Source: RUG626 sp051866775 (GTDB taxonomy: Bacteria; Bacillota; Clostridia; Oscillospirales; Oscillospiraceae). From it: DNA of 64,000 nt. This document shows positions 17,401 to 25,979 of the stretch, piece after piece. The stretch's first letter is position 1; each line of letters opens with the position of its first letter. The DNA lies in assembly GCA_051866775.1 (NCBI GenBank), contig JBJDXR010000038.1:24666-88665 (forward strand), in the 5' to 3' direction. The translations under genes were made by a program, and so were the position numbers. The notes beneath the pieces are model-generated. The model was not told where the DNA came from. It saw only the letters and a program-made list of their open reading frames with translations, and searched no databases.

Positions 17401-17890
17401 AAAGCCCGAACATCACGTCGAGAATAGCCGTACCCGTACGGGTCTTGAATATCTTATCCCGGGTGTTCCTCACCGCGTCCGCGGTGCTGCCGTCCTCATA
17501 GTGGTTCACAAGGAAATCCGCTTCAACAAGTATCTGATAGTCCATGCCGTCTATACTGCCGTAAGTGTGGTGGTGGGCTATGAGATATGTCACCCGGTCA
17601 ATGAACTCCTCATCAAAGCCAATCTCAGACAGCATCCTCCTCGCAGGGGCAGGGCCCTCCAACTCCTGATACTTGCCGGAGCTTATGCCATATTTCTCCT
17701 CAGCGGGTTTAATACCTATGTCGTGGGTGTACGCAGCGGCCTCCAGTATCTCCAGCTCGCGCCCGTCCATGCCCTCGCGCAGTGCTATCATTCCGGCAAA
17801 GGCATGCACCTTTATAAAGTGCTGTATGCGCTTAGGGTCGCCTTTGTAAAAGGCTATCATCTTATCGCAGAGTATTTCAAGCTTTTCCAT
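17399..17890 (-). CDS. HD-domain metal-dependent phosphohydrolase
   Basis: A 163-residue HD-superfamily protein. His24 or His29, the His56-Asp57 doublet in AAYTHDIG, the His106-108 cluster in LIAHHHTY and an aspartate in LVEADFLVN give the expected metal-binding pattern. Such small stand-alone HD proteins hydrolyse nucleotides or other phosphate esters; the substrate is unknown. The ATG at 17890 is preceded by GGAGG at eight bases; an ATG five codons earlier overlaps that site. Monocistronic. Confidence 0.8.
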   Translation of the reverse strand: MEKLEILCDKMIAFYKGDPKRIQHFIKVHAFAGMIALREGMDGRELEILEAAAYTHDIGIKPAEEKYGISSGKYQELEGPAPARRMLSEIGFDEEFIDRVTYLIAHHHTYGSIDGMDYQILVEADFLVNHYEDGSTADAVRNTRDKIFKTRTGTAILDVMFGL

Positions 17891-18019
17891 TTCTGCGGCC
17901 TCCATCTTGAATCATCTTTAATTATACGTTCTTTCCAATGATTTTCAACATTTTCCTGGTCAAAGCAGGTTAATGGAATCTTAAAATATTTTACTCTTTT
18001 TTCTTAAGCCTGCTGCTGT

Positions 18020-18045
18020 TATACTAAAATCACAATACGCGTATT
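18020..18045 (+). promoter_or_regulatory. -10 element and palindromic operator of the two-component system
   Basis: TATACT at 18020-18025 has only a T-rich -35 region, suggesting an activated promoter. A perfect 12-bp palindrome, AATACGCGTATT, spans 18034-18045 at the expected transcription start. A TCTTAA sequence occurs twice, 23 bp apart, at 17979 and 18002. Confidence 0.45.
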
Positions 18046-18064
18046 AAAGACGGTTGGTGAAAAA

Positions 18065-18760
18065 ATGTATAACATACTTATCTGCGACGACGACCGGGAC
18101 ATAGTTTCCGCGCTTAAAATATATCTCTCCTCAGAGGGCTACAACCTTTTTGAGGCGTACACCGGACGCCAGGCGCTGGAGGTTGTGCAGAAGAGCGAGA
18201 TACACCTCGTCCTTATGGACATCATGATGCCGGAGCTTGACGGCATATCCGCCACGTCAAAGCTCCGTGAGGAGTACAACATACCAATAATCCTCTTAAC
18301 CGCCAAGAGCGAGGACACGGACAAGGTGCTGGGCCTAAATATCGGCGCCGACGACTATGTGACAAAGCCCTTTAACCCGGTGGAAGTCCTGGCGAGGGTC
18401 CGGAGCCAGCTTCGCCGCTACACACGTCTAGGAGGGATAGAGCAGAAGCCCGACCATATCGTCATCGGCGGCATCGACCTTGACGATTCCGGAAAGACCG
18501 TATCCGTGGACGGTGAGCCGGCGTCCCTCACCCCTACGGAATTTGCCATCCTGCGGCTTCTGATGCAGAATCCCGGAAAGGTGTTCTCCTCGGGAAAGAT
18601 ATACGCTCAGGTCTCCGGGGGTGCTGCGCTGGGTACCGAAAGCTCCGTGGCGGTACATATAAGACACCTGCGTGAAAAGATTGAAATTGATCCCTCCGAC
18701 CCCCGGTACATAAAGGTGGTCTGGGGACAGGGCTACAAGTTCGAGGGGAACATAAAATGA
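18065..18760 (+). CDS. OmpR/PhoB-family response regulator (VanR-like)
   Basis: A 231-residue response regulator. The receiver domain (1-115) has the acidic pair Asp8-Asp9, phospho-acceptor Asp52 in LVLMDIMMPELDG and Lys101 in YVTKPF. The C-terminal winged helix (about 130-231) ends with VVWGQGYKFE. It should bind DNA as a dimer after phosphorylation by the kinase encoded next, whose start overlaps its stop by 4 bp. Targets are unknown. Confidence 0.95.
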   Translation: MYNILICDDDRDIVSALKIYLSSEGYNLFEAYTGRQALEVVQKSEIHLVLMDIMMPELDGISATSKLREEYNIPIILLTAKSEDTDKVLGLNIGADDYVTKPFNPVEVLARVRSQLRRYTRLGGIEQKPDHIVIGGIDLDDSGKTVSVDGEPASLTPTEFAILRLLMQNPGKVFSSGKIYAQVSGGAALGTESSVAVHIRHLREKIEIDPSDPRYIKVVWGQGYKFEGNIK

Positions 18761-20418
18761 AAAAGCTCAAGTATAACTTTGTTGCCAAGGTAACTGCGGT
18801 GTTTCTGTTTGCCTTCGGCATAATGGGCGGCTGCCTATCCGGGGCGTGTATCATAGGAGCATATATTCTGGAGTTTTACAAGATACCGGCAGGCACCTCC
18901 TATGAGATGGCGCTCAACAATCTCCTGTATAACGGATATTATACCCAGAACACTTACGATGCGCTGTCCGTATATCACAACTCCCTTGGCCGTACGGTAT
19001 TCAGCCTCCGGTACTGGGCGATCGCGCTGTTTGCGATTGCTCTGATACTCGTCATCGTGCTGTTCATATTCCTGATGTGTGCAGCCGGGCGCAAGGAGGA
19101 CCAGGACGAGGTCTATCTTGGCTTCTTTGACCGGATCCCCCTGGACATCTCCCTCACCGCTGCGGTGCTGTCGGAGATTCTTCTGGTCTTTGTACTGTGG
19201 GAATACGTATATTACGGCTGGATTTCCAGTTTTGATGACGTTATTCTGGGCGCTATTTTGACGGCTCTGATCGTGACCGCTGCGTTCCTTATTCTGCTGT
19301 CCTTCCTTTACACCTTTGCCGCCCGGGTGAAGGCGGGAAAGTGGTGGCGCAATTCCATCATCTATATGGTCCTGCGGTTTGTCTTTCGGTGTATGCGGGG
19401 CGTCTGGCGGTGGGCGGCGGCCCTTCTCCGGGCCATACCTATTGTGTGGAAGACTGCGCTGGCAACGGCAGCGGTTTTTATATTTCTTGCCGTCATTTCA
19501 TACGACGGCCTGTACTACGGCTTTAACGGCATGCTGTTTTTTGTGACGGCCCTTCTCGTCTTTGCCGCCGCTGTACTCGCCGCCTTCCAGATGAAAAAGC
19601 TTAAAGAGGCCGGGGAGAAGCTGGCCATGGGTGATTTTGACTACAAGACCAACACGGACCGGATGTTCTGGGACTTTAAGCGCCACGCGGAGAATCTGAA
19701 TTCCACCGCCGAGGGCATGACCGCCGCGGTGGAGTACCGGATGCGCTCGGAGCGGCTCAAGACCGAGCTTATTACGAACGTGTCCCACGACATCAAGACG
19801 CCGCTTACCAATATCGTAAACTACGTTGATCTTTTACAGAAGGAACACACGGCGGAGCAGGAATCCGAGTACTTGGAGGTACTGGCCCGCCAGTCGGCGC
19901 GGCTTAAAAAGCTGACGGTGGACCTTGTGGAGGCGTCCAAGGCCTCCACCGGTAATATAGCGATCGATCTTCAGCCAACAAACACCGGGGAGATAATAAA
20001 CCAGGCAGTGGCTGAATACGCTGAGAAGTTCTCCGCCGGAAAGCTTGAACCTGTCGTCACCCTTCCGGAAAAGCCCATTTCCGTTATGGCAGACGGCCGG
20101 TACCTGTGGAGGGTGCTTGACAATCTCTTCAACAACGCCGTAAAGTACGCTCAGCCCGGCACACGCATATACGTTGATGTCACGGCATCCACAGCCGAGG
20201 CCATTATCTCCGTAAAGAACATATCCCGCGACAGGCTGAACGTTTCAGCGGACGAGCTTATGGAGCGCTTTGTCCGGGGCGACACCTCCCGGCACACCGA
20301 GGGCAGCGGGCTGGGCCTCTCAATAGCGCGCAGTCTTACTGAGCTTATGGGCGGGAGCTTCAATATCTCCATTGACGGGGACCTGTTCAAGGCAAAGATA
20401 TGCCTGAAGACGGCGTGA
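18757..20418 (+). CDS. Membrane sensor histidine kinase (VanS-like)
   Basis: A 553-residue kinase with about six membrane helices within residues 1-285 (two near the N terminus, then four more), unlike the usual two. The sensor is therefore mostly membrane-embedded, and no large extracellular domain is visible. A HAMP-like stretch leads to the dimerisation helix with phospho-acceptor His in NVSHDIKTPLTN, then an ATPase domain with the N box DNLFNNAVKYA and GSGLGLSIA. The membrane-embedded sensor suggests detection of envelope stress or a lipid-soluble ligand; this is inference. Confidence 0.93.
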   Translation: MKKLKYNFVAKVTAVFLFAFGIMGGCLSGACIIGAYILEFYKIPAGTSYEMALNNLLYNGYYTQNTYDALSVYHNSLGRTVFSLRYWAIALFAIALILVIVLFIFLMCAAGRKEDQDEVYLGFFDRIPLDISLTAAVLSEILLVFVLWEYVYYGWISSFDDVILGAILTALIVTAAFLILLSFLYTFAARVKAGKWWRNSIIYMVLRFVFRCMRGVWRWAAALLRAIPIVWKTALATAAVFIFLAVISYDGLYYGFNGMLFFVTALLVFAAAVLAAFQMKKLKEAGEKLAMGDFDYKTNTDRMFWDFKRHAENLNSTAEGMTAAVEYRMRSERLKTELITNVSHDIKTPLTNIVNYVDLLQKEHTAEQESEYLEVLARQSARLKKLTVDLVEASKASTGNIAIDLQPTNTGEIINQAVAEYAEKFSAGKLEPVVTLPEKPISVMADGRYLWRVLDNLFNNAVKYAQPGTRIYVDVTASTAEAIISVKNISRDRLNVSADELMERFVRGDTSRHTEGSGLGLSIARSLTELMGGSFNISIDGDLFKAKICLKTA

Positions 20419-20428
20419 AGGAGAGACT

Positions 20429-20599
20429 ATGAGCAGAAGCAATAAACACCGTAAAAACGGTCTTATTATTGTCGCCGCCGCGGGACAAAGTATCCCGCGG
20501 CGGCCTTATTTCAATGTCCTGCCGAGCTGTCCTTATCGTGGACCGCTTCGGCGTCAAATTTACCTTTCGCCTTCTCGCAATAATCCTGCAGGAAGTTAA
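20429..20599 (+). pseudogene. 56-codon reading frame after the kinase, possibly a truncated gene
   Basis: GGAGAG five bases before an ATG at 20429 starts a frame beginning MSRSNKHRKNGLIIVAAA, which looks like the N terminus of a membrane or exported protein. It then runs into the stem-loop at 20474-20504 and into the antisense of the LysR gene, ending at 20599. It is probably the stub of a third operon gene cut off by a deletion, or a chance frame. Confidence 0.3.
20474..20504 (+). terminator. GC-rich stem-loop between convergent genes
   Basis: A perfect 12-bp stem (GCCGCCGCGGGA and its complement) with a seven-base loop, followed by CTTATTT on the plus strand. It separates the kinase from the convergent LysR gene; the T-run is weak. 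Confidence 0.55.
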
Positions 20600-21431
20600 A
20601 GAAGTCCACCACATACCGGTTATCAGTCTTATTGAGCTTGTAGGTCACTATTATGTCCCTCGAAAAGGCAGTATCTTTTATGGGCAGCAGCAGTATCTGC
20701 CCCCCGGTCATATCTCCCCATGTAAACTCCGGCCAGAAGCCCACCCCCATACCTGAGGCTATCATATTCTTGACCGCCGTAGGGCTGTCGCTCTCGAAAA
20801 CTATGTTCGGCTTAAAAGCCATGTGCTGGCAAAGCTTATCACAGACCACGCGGAATTGCCGCTCCTCGCTCAGGCTTATAAAGTTCTCCTGCATCACATC
20901 CGTCAGCGAAATCCCGCTTCTCCCGTGGAACTTCGGAAGATCCGGTACAGCCAGAAATATCTTCTCGTTGCACACAAAGGTCTGCCCCTTCTGCTCCTCA
21001 TCCACCTGATAAAAGAGCTTTGTGGTCACATATATATCGCATATCTCCTCAGGGTAATTCTGTAAAAACTCAAATTTTATATCTGGATTCTCCTTTTTAT
21101 ATGCGACGATTACCTCTGTAAGAAACGTGGACGCCGCAAGCACGTTGATGTGTATCGTCTCATTTTTCAGGTTGGCAAGACTCCTCATAGTGTCCGGCAG
21201 CTCCTCCAGCTCACGCAATATCGGCGTAAGGCGCTTTTTTAGATATCTGCCGTACTCCGAAAGCACTATGTTCCGCCCCTTCGGCAGAAAAAGCGGCACC
21301 CCCAGCTCCGCCTCCAGGTTGTGTATTGACTTGGTCAAGGATGGCTGAGCTATGTGCAGCTTCTCGGCGCTTTTCGTCATGTGCTGCTGCTCCGCCACCT
21401 CAAGAAAGTATCTAAGCTGTGTTAGCTCCAT
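20511..21431 (-). CDS. LysR-family transcriptional regulator
   Basis: A 306-residue LysR regulator. The N-terminal winged helix (residues 1-60) has the typical AQPSLTKSIHNLEAELGVPLF, followed by a linker helix and a periplasmic-binding-like effector domain (about 90-290). It is divergent from the SemiSWEET gene with 100 bp between, the usual arrangement for LysR control of the neighbouring operon. Its promoter and an inverted repeat overlapping its own start site suggest autoregulation. The effector is unknown. Confidence 0.93.
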   Translation of the reverse strand: MELTQLRYFLEVAEQQHMTKSAEKLHIAQPSLTKSIHNLEAELGVPLFLPKGRNIVLSEYGRYLKKRLTPILRELEELPDTMRSLANLKNETIHINVLAASTFLTEVIVAYKKENPDIKFEFLQNYPEEICDIYVTTKLFYQVDEEQKGQTFVCNEKIFLAVPDLPKFHGRSGISLTDVMQENFISLSEERQFRVVCDKLCQHMAFKPNIVFESDSPTAVKNMIASGMGVGFWPEFTWGDMTGGQILLLPIKDTAFSRDIIVTYKLNKTDNRYVVDFFNFLQDYCEKAKGKFDAEAVHDKDSSAGH

Positions 21432-21459
21432 ATAGCCCTCCTAATTCATAATCTTAAAG

Positions 21460-21474
21460 CTATTATTTTAATAG
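21460..21474. promoter_or_regulatory. Putative LysR operator
   Basis: Perfect inverted repeat CTATTA-TTT-TAATAG, with the T-N11-A pattern of LysR sites, at the predicted transcription start of the LysR gene and about 45 bp upstream of the divergent SemiSWEET -10. Confidence 0.5.
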
Positions 21475-21476
21475 TT

Positions 21477-21505
21477 ATTATATATTTTAATTATCTTCCC
21501 GTCAA
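21477..21505 (-). promoter_or_regulatory. Promoter of the LysR gene
   Basis: On the minus strand, TTGACG (21505-21500) and TATAAT (21482-21477) are 17 nt apart. For the divergent operon, TATACT at 21509-21514 is the best -10, with no good -35, consistent with activator dependence. Confidence 0.65.
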
Positions 21506-21532
21506 TGCTATACTACAATCGAAAGGTAGGTG

Positions 21533-21817
21533 TTGACCACGAATCAGATTTTAGAAACAGCCATGCTCGTGTGCTTTGGTGTGTCATGGCCCTTTTCTCT
21601 GGTCAGGAATATCAAGGCCCATTCCGCAAAGGCGATGAGCCTGCAGTTTACACTTCTCATAATCGCGGGTTATATTGCGGGGATAGCCGCCAAGCTCATA
21701 ACGCACACCTTCAACTATGTGCTAATAGCGTATCTGCTGAATCTGGCGGTCGTCTCGGCTAATGTGGTGGTTTATTTTGTAAATCGGAAAGTAGATAAAA
21801 GGGAAGCAGCCCAATAA
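21533..21817 (+). CDS. SemiSWEET-family sugar transporter (PQ-loop/MtN3)
   Basis: A 94-residue protein with three membrane helices (about 7-25, 36-55, 62-84), matching bacterial SemiSWEETs, which dimerise to form a facilitated sugar channel. The first helix has GVSWPFSLVRNIKAHSAKAMS, where proline in the hinge and the SAK-MS loop are family features. The start is taken as TTG at 21533 because AAGG is then six bases upstream; a GTG at 21530 is too close to it. Probably co-transcribed with the next gene, 15 bp away, and controlled by the divergent LysR gene. Transport substrate unknown. Confidence 0.8.
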   Translation: MTTNQILETAMLVCFGVSWPFSLVRNIKAHSAKAMSLQFTLLIIAGYIAGIAAKLITHTFNYVLIAYLLNLAVVSANVVVYFVNRKVDKREAAQ

Positions 21818-21832
21818 ATGAGGTGATTTTTT

Positions 21833-22384
21833 ATGAGCGGAGATAAAAAATTCAGGGAGCTTAACAGTATGGCGGATGGCCATGGGGTGGTGTTATTCGG
21901 ATCCGACTTTTTGGCGGACCTTCCTGTATGCGAGCTTGCACAGAGCTTTCATATTTGGGAGCGGCTTTACAACAGGAGCGTCAAGGGTGCGGATATTGTT
22001 AAGGCCGGGGAGCTTTTGGAGGAGTGCGTCTTTGCACTGCATCCCGATAAGGTTGTGGTAAATTTCGGAGAGGAGGATATTCTCCACGCAAATTTTGATA
22101 TTGACGCCTTCATGTCCCAATATGAGTGGCTGCTTTATCAGATACATTCCGGTACCTCCGCCAAAATTTGCGTCGTATCGGTTTTCTCAGAAAAGCCCGA
22201 GGCCCGTCTTATAAATGAGCGGCTCCGCAAGCTTGCCAGGGAGACAGGCTGTGAATTTGTCAGTCTCGACGCTGCATTTAAGGACTCAAACCGCGAACTG
22301 AGGGTTTTTGACCTTTTAAAGCAGCAGCTGCGCACGCACCCGCTGGGATTTGCGGACGCCATGACCGCAGTGACAGTATTGTGA
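21833..22384 (+). CDS. SGNH/GDSL-hydrolase-like protein with altered active site
   Basis: A 183-residue soluble protein that resembles the SGNH hydrolase fold: VVLFGSDFLADLP at the position of the GDS block, VVVNFGEEDIL at the G-x-ND block, and RTHPLGFADAM at the C-terminal His block. In the first block the usual Gly-Asp-Ser reads Gly23-Ser24-Asp25, so the nucleophile is missing and hydrolase activity is doubtful. It has no signal peptide. It follows the SemiSWEET gene by 15 bp with GAGGTG before the ATG. Function unknown; the family assignment rests on pattern only. Confidence 0.55.
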   Translation: MSGDKKFRELNSMADGHGVVLFGSDFLADLPVCELAQSFHIWERLYNRSVKGADIVKAGELLEECVFALHPDKVVVNFGEEDILHANFDIDAFMSQYEWLLYQIHSGTSAKICVVSVFSEKPEARLINERLRKLARETGCEFVSLDAAFKDSNRELRVFDLLKQQLRTHPLGFADAMTAVTVL

Positions 22385-22440
22385 AATACATATGGTAGGC
22401 ATCTGAAGGGCTTTTACTTTTCAGACAGGAAAAAAATAAA

Positions 22441-22467
22441 GGGCAGACGAGGCCGTCTGCCCTTTTA
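22441..22467 (+). terminator. Bidirectional intrinsic terminator
   Basis: A perfect 9-bp stem (GGGCAGACG/CGTCTGCCC) with an AGGC loop, followed by TTTTAATTTTT on the plus strand and TTTATTTTTTT on the minus strand. It separates the convergent SGNH-like and MATE genes. Confidence 0.85.
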
Positions 22468-22471
22468 ATTT

Positions 22472-23968
22472 TTAAGCCTCCGACAGGGTGCTTTTTTCGC
22501 GCTTTGCGCCTATGCGCTTCCACCTTCCGGAGCTGTAGCGAACAGCCATGAGCAGGGTACGCAGGCACTGGTCGGCAACAAGAGCGATCCACGCGCCCCA
22601 CAGGCCCCAGTCCAGAACATTCATGGCAATGGCGCAAAAACCGCTTCGCACTCCGAGAACGGTTATCATGATGACTATCGCCGTGTAACGGGTGTCGCCC
22701 GCTCCGCGAAGTCCTCCCGAGACTATGAACTGGTCCGCCTGAAACGGCTGGCTGGCCGCCAGCAGTATCAGTATCTTTCCGCCTATCTCGATGACATCCT
22801 CATTTGAGTTGTAGAGCGCCACAATGTTTTTATTTAACAGCACCATGAGCGCCATCAGCACAAAGGACACCAGGATCCCGATATTCCGCGTCTCCCGCAT
22901 ATAGATCTCCGCCATGTCCCGGCGGCGCTTTCCAAGGCTCTGGCCCATAAGGGTGGTGGCAGCGTTTGCAAACGCCTGACCGATCATAAAGCTCATGGCC
23001 TGAACGCTCATACATATCTGGTGGGTGGCGTAGAGCGTCTCGCCAAGCCCGGCGACCAAGCGCGTGTAGATGATTATGCCTGCACGCATGAACAGCTGCT
23101 CCACCATAGAGGGGACGCCGATGCTTATCACGTTTGCCATAAGGCCCTTATCGAACTTGAACTTCTCTTTAAAATCCAGATATATGTACCGTTTTTTCAT
23201 CAGCACAACACAGGAGGCGATCACAAAGGCCACGGTCTGTCCAATGATCGTTGCCCAGGCAGCACCCTCCACGCCCATTGCCGGACAGCCGAATTTTCCA
23301 TATATCATCACGTAATTCAGCATCAGGTTGACGACGTTTGCCACAGTGTTATAAATCATCGGAGTTCGGGAGTCCCCTATGCCCCGCAGTGCAGCCGTGA
23401 CAGTAATGGTCATGCACATCGGTACGAAGCCGTAGAGCTGTATATCAAGGTAGCGTGTGCCGTAAGAGAGCGTCGTATCAGTAACACCTGAGGCGCTCAT
23501 GAATTTTATGAGCCACTCGGAGCTGAAAAGTCCTACGATCATAAACACGATGGACATAAACAGGTTGAGTATAAGAGCCTGCTTAAAAACCTGATTGGCC
23601 CTTTCGCGGTTTTGCTGACCGCGAAAGCGCGCTATCACCGCAGTTGCGCCCACGTTCAGCGCCTGAATAAGGGTCATGAGCAGGAACTTAGGCTGCGCCG
23701 CCAATCCAACCGCGCTCAGCGCCATCAGCCCCTCCTCCCCCGGAAGGCGCCCGACCATCACCTGATCGGCCATACTGGTAAGCTGCGTAAGCACCAGCTC
23801 GACAAAACTCGGCCATGCAATGAGCAGCACATCTTTTAACAGCATCTTACGCGTGACACCAGGTGGCATCTGGCGTTTCCTGACCCTGCCCAGATTGTCG
23901 GCACTGTCGCCGTAGGGAAGGCTGTCAAGCGTAACGCTGACGACTTTTCCTTCTTGTTTTTTAGACAT
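22472..23968 (-). CDS. MATE-family multidrug efflux transporter
   Basis: A 498-residue membrane protein with about 12 helices and the two MATE repeats (LIAWPSFVELVLTQLTSMADQVMVG near the start; VISIGVPSMVEQLFMRAG at mid-protein). MATE proteins of this NorM/DinF branch exchange Na+ or H+ for organic cations. About 40 hydrophilic residues precede the first helix, somewhat longer than usual. The ATG at 23968 has GAAGGTA six bases upstream; an ATG five codons earlier overlaps that site. Monocistronic with a structured leader carrying a terminator-like element, suggesting control by attenuation. Confidence 0.93.
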   Translation of the reverse strand: MSKKQEGKVVSVTLDSLPYGDSADNLGRVRKRQMPPGVTRKMLLKDVLLIAWPSFVELVLTQLTSMADQVMVGRLPGEEGLMALSAVGLAAQPKFLLMTLIQALNVGATAVIARFRGQQNRERANQVFKQALILNLFMSIVFMIVGLFSSEWLIKFMSASGVTDTTLSYGTRYLDIQLYGFVPMCMTITVTAALRGIGDSRTPMIYNTVANVVNLMLNYVMIYGKFGCPAMGVEGAAWATIIGQTVAFVIASCVVLMKKRYIYLDFKEKFKFDKGLMANVISIGVPSMVEQLFMRAGIIIYTRLVAGLGETLYATHQICMSVQAMSFMIGQAFANAATTLMGQSLGKRRRDMAEIYMRETRNIGILVSFVLMALMVLLNKNIVALYNSNEDVIEIGGKILILLAASQPFQADQFIVSGGLRGAGDTRYTAIVIMITVLGVRSGFCAIAMNVLDWGLWGAWIALVADQCLRTLLMAVRYSSGRWKRIGAKREKSTLSEA

Positions 23969-24034
23969 TAAACATACCTTCATCTGTGAAAATCACCCGC
24001 GAGGGCGTAAAGCCGTACTCTTATGATGCACGGC

Positions 24035-24065
24035 AAAAAAAATTCCTCCCGGCCTCCGAGAGGAA
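24035..24065 (-). promoter_or_regulatory. Terminator-like attenuator in the MATE gene leader
   Basis: On the minus strand, TTCCTC and GAGGAA pair around an 11-base loop and are followed by eight T residues, 67 bp before the MATE start codon and about 20 nt after the predicted transcription start. CCTC-TCG-GAGG inside it is an alternative, mutually exclusive pairing. A second hairpin, GCCGT/ACGGC, lies at 24012-24034. Confidence 0.55.
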
Positions 24066-24088
24066 GCAAAACGAATATTACTGTATAA

Positions 24089-24116
24089 ATTATAGCACTT
24101 TTGTAAGAAAACGCAA
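24089..24116 (-). promoter_or_regulatory. Promoter of the MATE gene
   Basis: On the minus strand, TTGCGT (24116-24111) and TATAAT (24094-24089) are 16 nt apart. Confidence 0.65.
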
Positions 24117-24142
24117 GTTTTGTACAGCATACCCTTGTACAT

Positions 24143-24171
24143 TTGCTTTTATATAGCGAAAGTGGTATACT
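24143..24171 (+). promoter_or_regulatory. Promoter of the SLH-GH18 gene
   Basis: TTGCTT (24143-24148) and TATACT (24166-24171) are 17 nt apart, 45 bp upstream of the start codon. Two TGTACA sequences lie just upstream at 24121 and 24136. Confidence 0.65.
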
Positions 24172-24216
24172 TTTTAAGCAAACGCTTTCAGCATATATAC
24201 GAGGAAGAAGGTACTC

Positions 24217-25890
24217 ATGAAATACGCAAAAAAACTCATATGTACAGCACTTTCAGTTATCCTGCTGCTAAGCCTGACCTCCGGTCCGGCTCTTGCCGAC
24301 GGTACTGACGGGCCGCCGGCGTTCTCAGATCTTCCAAGCAGCGGCTGGGCAAGGGAGGCAATAACAGCCGCCTACAGCCACGGGCTGATGGAGGGCGTGG
24401 GCGACGGGTTTTTCGGGACAGGCCGGACCATCACGCGCGCCGAATTCATCACCGTCCTTGTCCGAATGTTCGGCTGGACGGCGAGCGCTTCTGAGGACAG
24501 CTTTTCAGATATATCAGGCAGTTGGGCAAGAGACTACATAAACACCGCGGTGTCCCACGGCGTAGTCGACGCCGGCGGTAAATTCCGTCCGGCAGACGAT
24601 ATAACACGCCGGGAGATGGCCGTTATGCTTGTCCGTGCCCTTGGCTACGGCGACGTCGCAAAAGCAGCCGCCGACTACTCCATTCCCTTCACCGACGTGA
24701 ACGACGACAGGGGTTATATAGTCGTTGCCTACGACATCGGTATGACTAACGGGACCTCCGACACCACCTTCTCTCCGGAGCGCACCTCCACCCGGGAGGA
24801 GACCGCCGCCATGCTGGTGCGCATTTATGAAAAATACATATCCTCTACTGAGTGGACCCATGCCTTTTATGCCATATCCTCCTACAGCCAGATAGAGCTG
24901 GCAAAACAGTTTGACGCGGTGAGCCTCGGCTGGAGCCGTATGGTCTATGACGGTGCCTCCGCACCGAGGCTTAACACAACCACCTCCGGCGGCAACGAGT
25001 ATTACATCCCCTCCGGTTACGCCTCCGTCATAACCGAGCTTGAGGGTGCGGATGTTAAGCTCCATCTCTCTGTATACATGGATAGGACGAGTTCAATAGA
25101 TGCTATGCTGTCCTCCCAAGATGCCCGCTCTCAGGCAATAAGCGCCATCATGGCTGAGCTCACACGCACTTATCCCGAGCTTGGCCGCAATCCCTACTCC
25201 GGCGTAACTATCGACTTTGAAGGTCTGCGCAGCGCAAGCAGGGATAATTTCACCGCATTTTTATCCGAGCTTGACTCAAGGCTTGAGGAAAACGGTATGA
25301 CACTTTATGTTACCGTCGCCCCTGCCACCGCAGACGGCATATATTACGACGGCTACGATTACCGCGCCATCGGAAATATTGCGGATAAAGTCATACTTAT
25401 GGCTCATGACTACGCCGCAAAAAATCTCGATGGGTTTTTAAATTCCTCCTACTATAAGAACACCGCCCTCACTCCCATAAACTCCGTCTACTACTCCCTG
25501 CGTGCCGCCTGTGACGAAACCACCGGCGTTCAGGATGTTTCCAAGCTTACGCTGGCCATTAGCCTGTCAAGCCTCGCTTGGGAGACTGACGAAAATGGAC
25601 TTCTGACAAGCACATCGCCGCTTCAGCCTACTCATACAACAATTTACAAGCGTCTCACCGGCGGTGCGGTCATGGGCTGGTCGGAGTCCAGCCGCAATCC
25701 GTATCTCACATATGAGACCGAGAGCGGCCAGCACATCTTCCTGTGGTATGAGGATTCCCGCAGCGTGGAGGCCAAGGTATCCTTAGCCAAGCTTTTCGGA
25801 GTAAACAGCGTCTCTGTCTGGCGGCTGGGGCTTATACCGTGCTATTCCGACGAGAGCCTTTACTACAATGTCATGGACGCAGTAAAATGA
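24217..25890 (+). CDS. SLH-domain protein with GH18-type glycosidase domain
   Basis: A 557-residue exported wall protein. The signal peptide (1-28) ends at PALA. Three S-layer homology repeats follow (about 33-85, 95-145, 155-208; ITRAEFITVLVRMFGW, ITRREMAVMLVRALGY, STREETAAMLVRIYEK), which bind secondary wall polymers. Residues 215-557 form a glycoside hydrolase 18-type barrel resembling YaaH/SleL, with GVTIDFEGL carrying the candidate acid Glu335. The usual first Asp of D-x-D-x-E is Thr or Val here. It probably trims peptidoglycan or its fragments at the surface. Convergent with another GH18 gene. Confidence 0.85.
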   Translation: MKYAKKLICTALSVILLLSLTSGPALADGTDGPPAFSDLPSSGWAREAITAAYSHGLMEGVGDGFFGTGRTITRAEFITVLVRMFGWTASASEDSFSDISGSWARDYINTAVSHGVVDAGGKFRPADDITRREMAVMLVRALGYGDVAKAAADYSIPFTDVNDDRGYIVVAYDIGMTNGTSDTTFSPERTSTREETAAMLVRIYEKYISSTEWTHAFYAISSYSQIELAKQFDAVSLGWSRMVYDGASAPRLNTTTSGGNEYYIPSGYASVITELEGADVKLHLSVYMDRTSSIDAMLSSQDARSQAISAIMAELTRTYPELGRNPYSGVTIDFEGLRSASRDNFTAFLSELDSRLEENGMTLYVTVAPATADGIYYDGYDYRAIGNIADKVILMAHDYAAKNLDGFLNSSYYKNTALTPINSVYYSLRAACDETTGVQDVSKLTLAISLSSLAWETDENGLLTSTSPLQPTHTTIYKRLTGGAVMGWSESSRNPYLTYETESGQHIFLWYEDSRSVEAKVSLAKLFGVNSVSVWRLGLIPCYSDESLYYNVMDAVK

Positions 25891-25979
25891 AGGATCGAAG
25901 TGCGCTTTAATAGAGGTCTCCTTGATAACGGCTCCTGTCGGGGAACGCGGCATGGTGTCTTTGCTCCACATATAAAACT

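Noticed and set aside
24514..25065. 183-codon minus-strand frame inside the SLH-GH18 gene
   Set aside because: A codon-bias shadow of the plus-strand gene, Gly/Val-rich without any domain.
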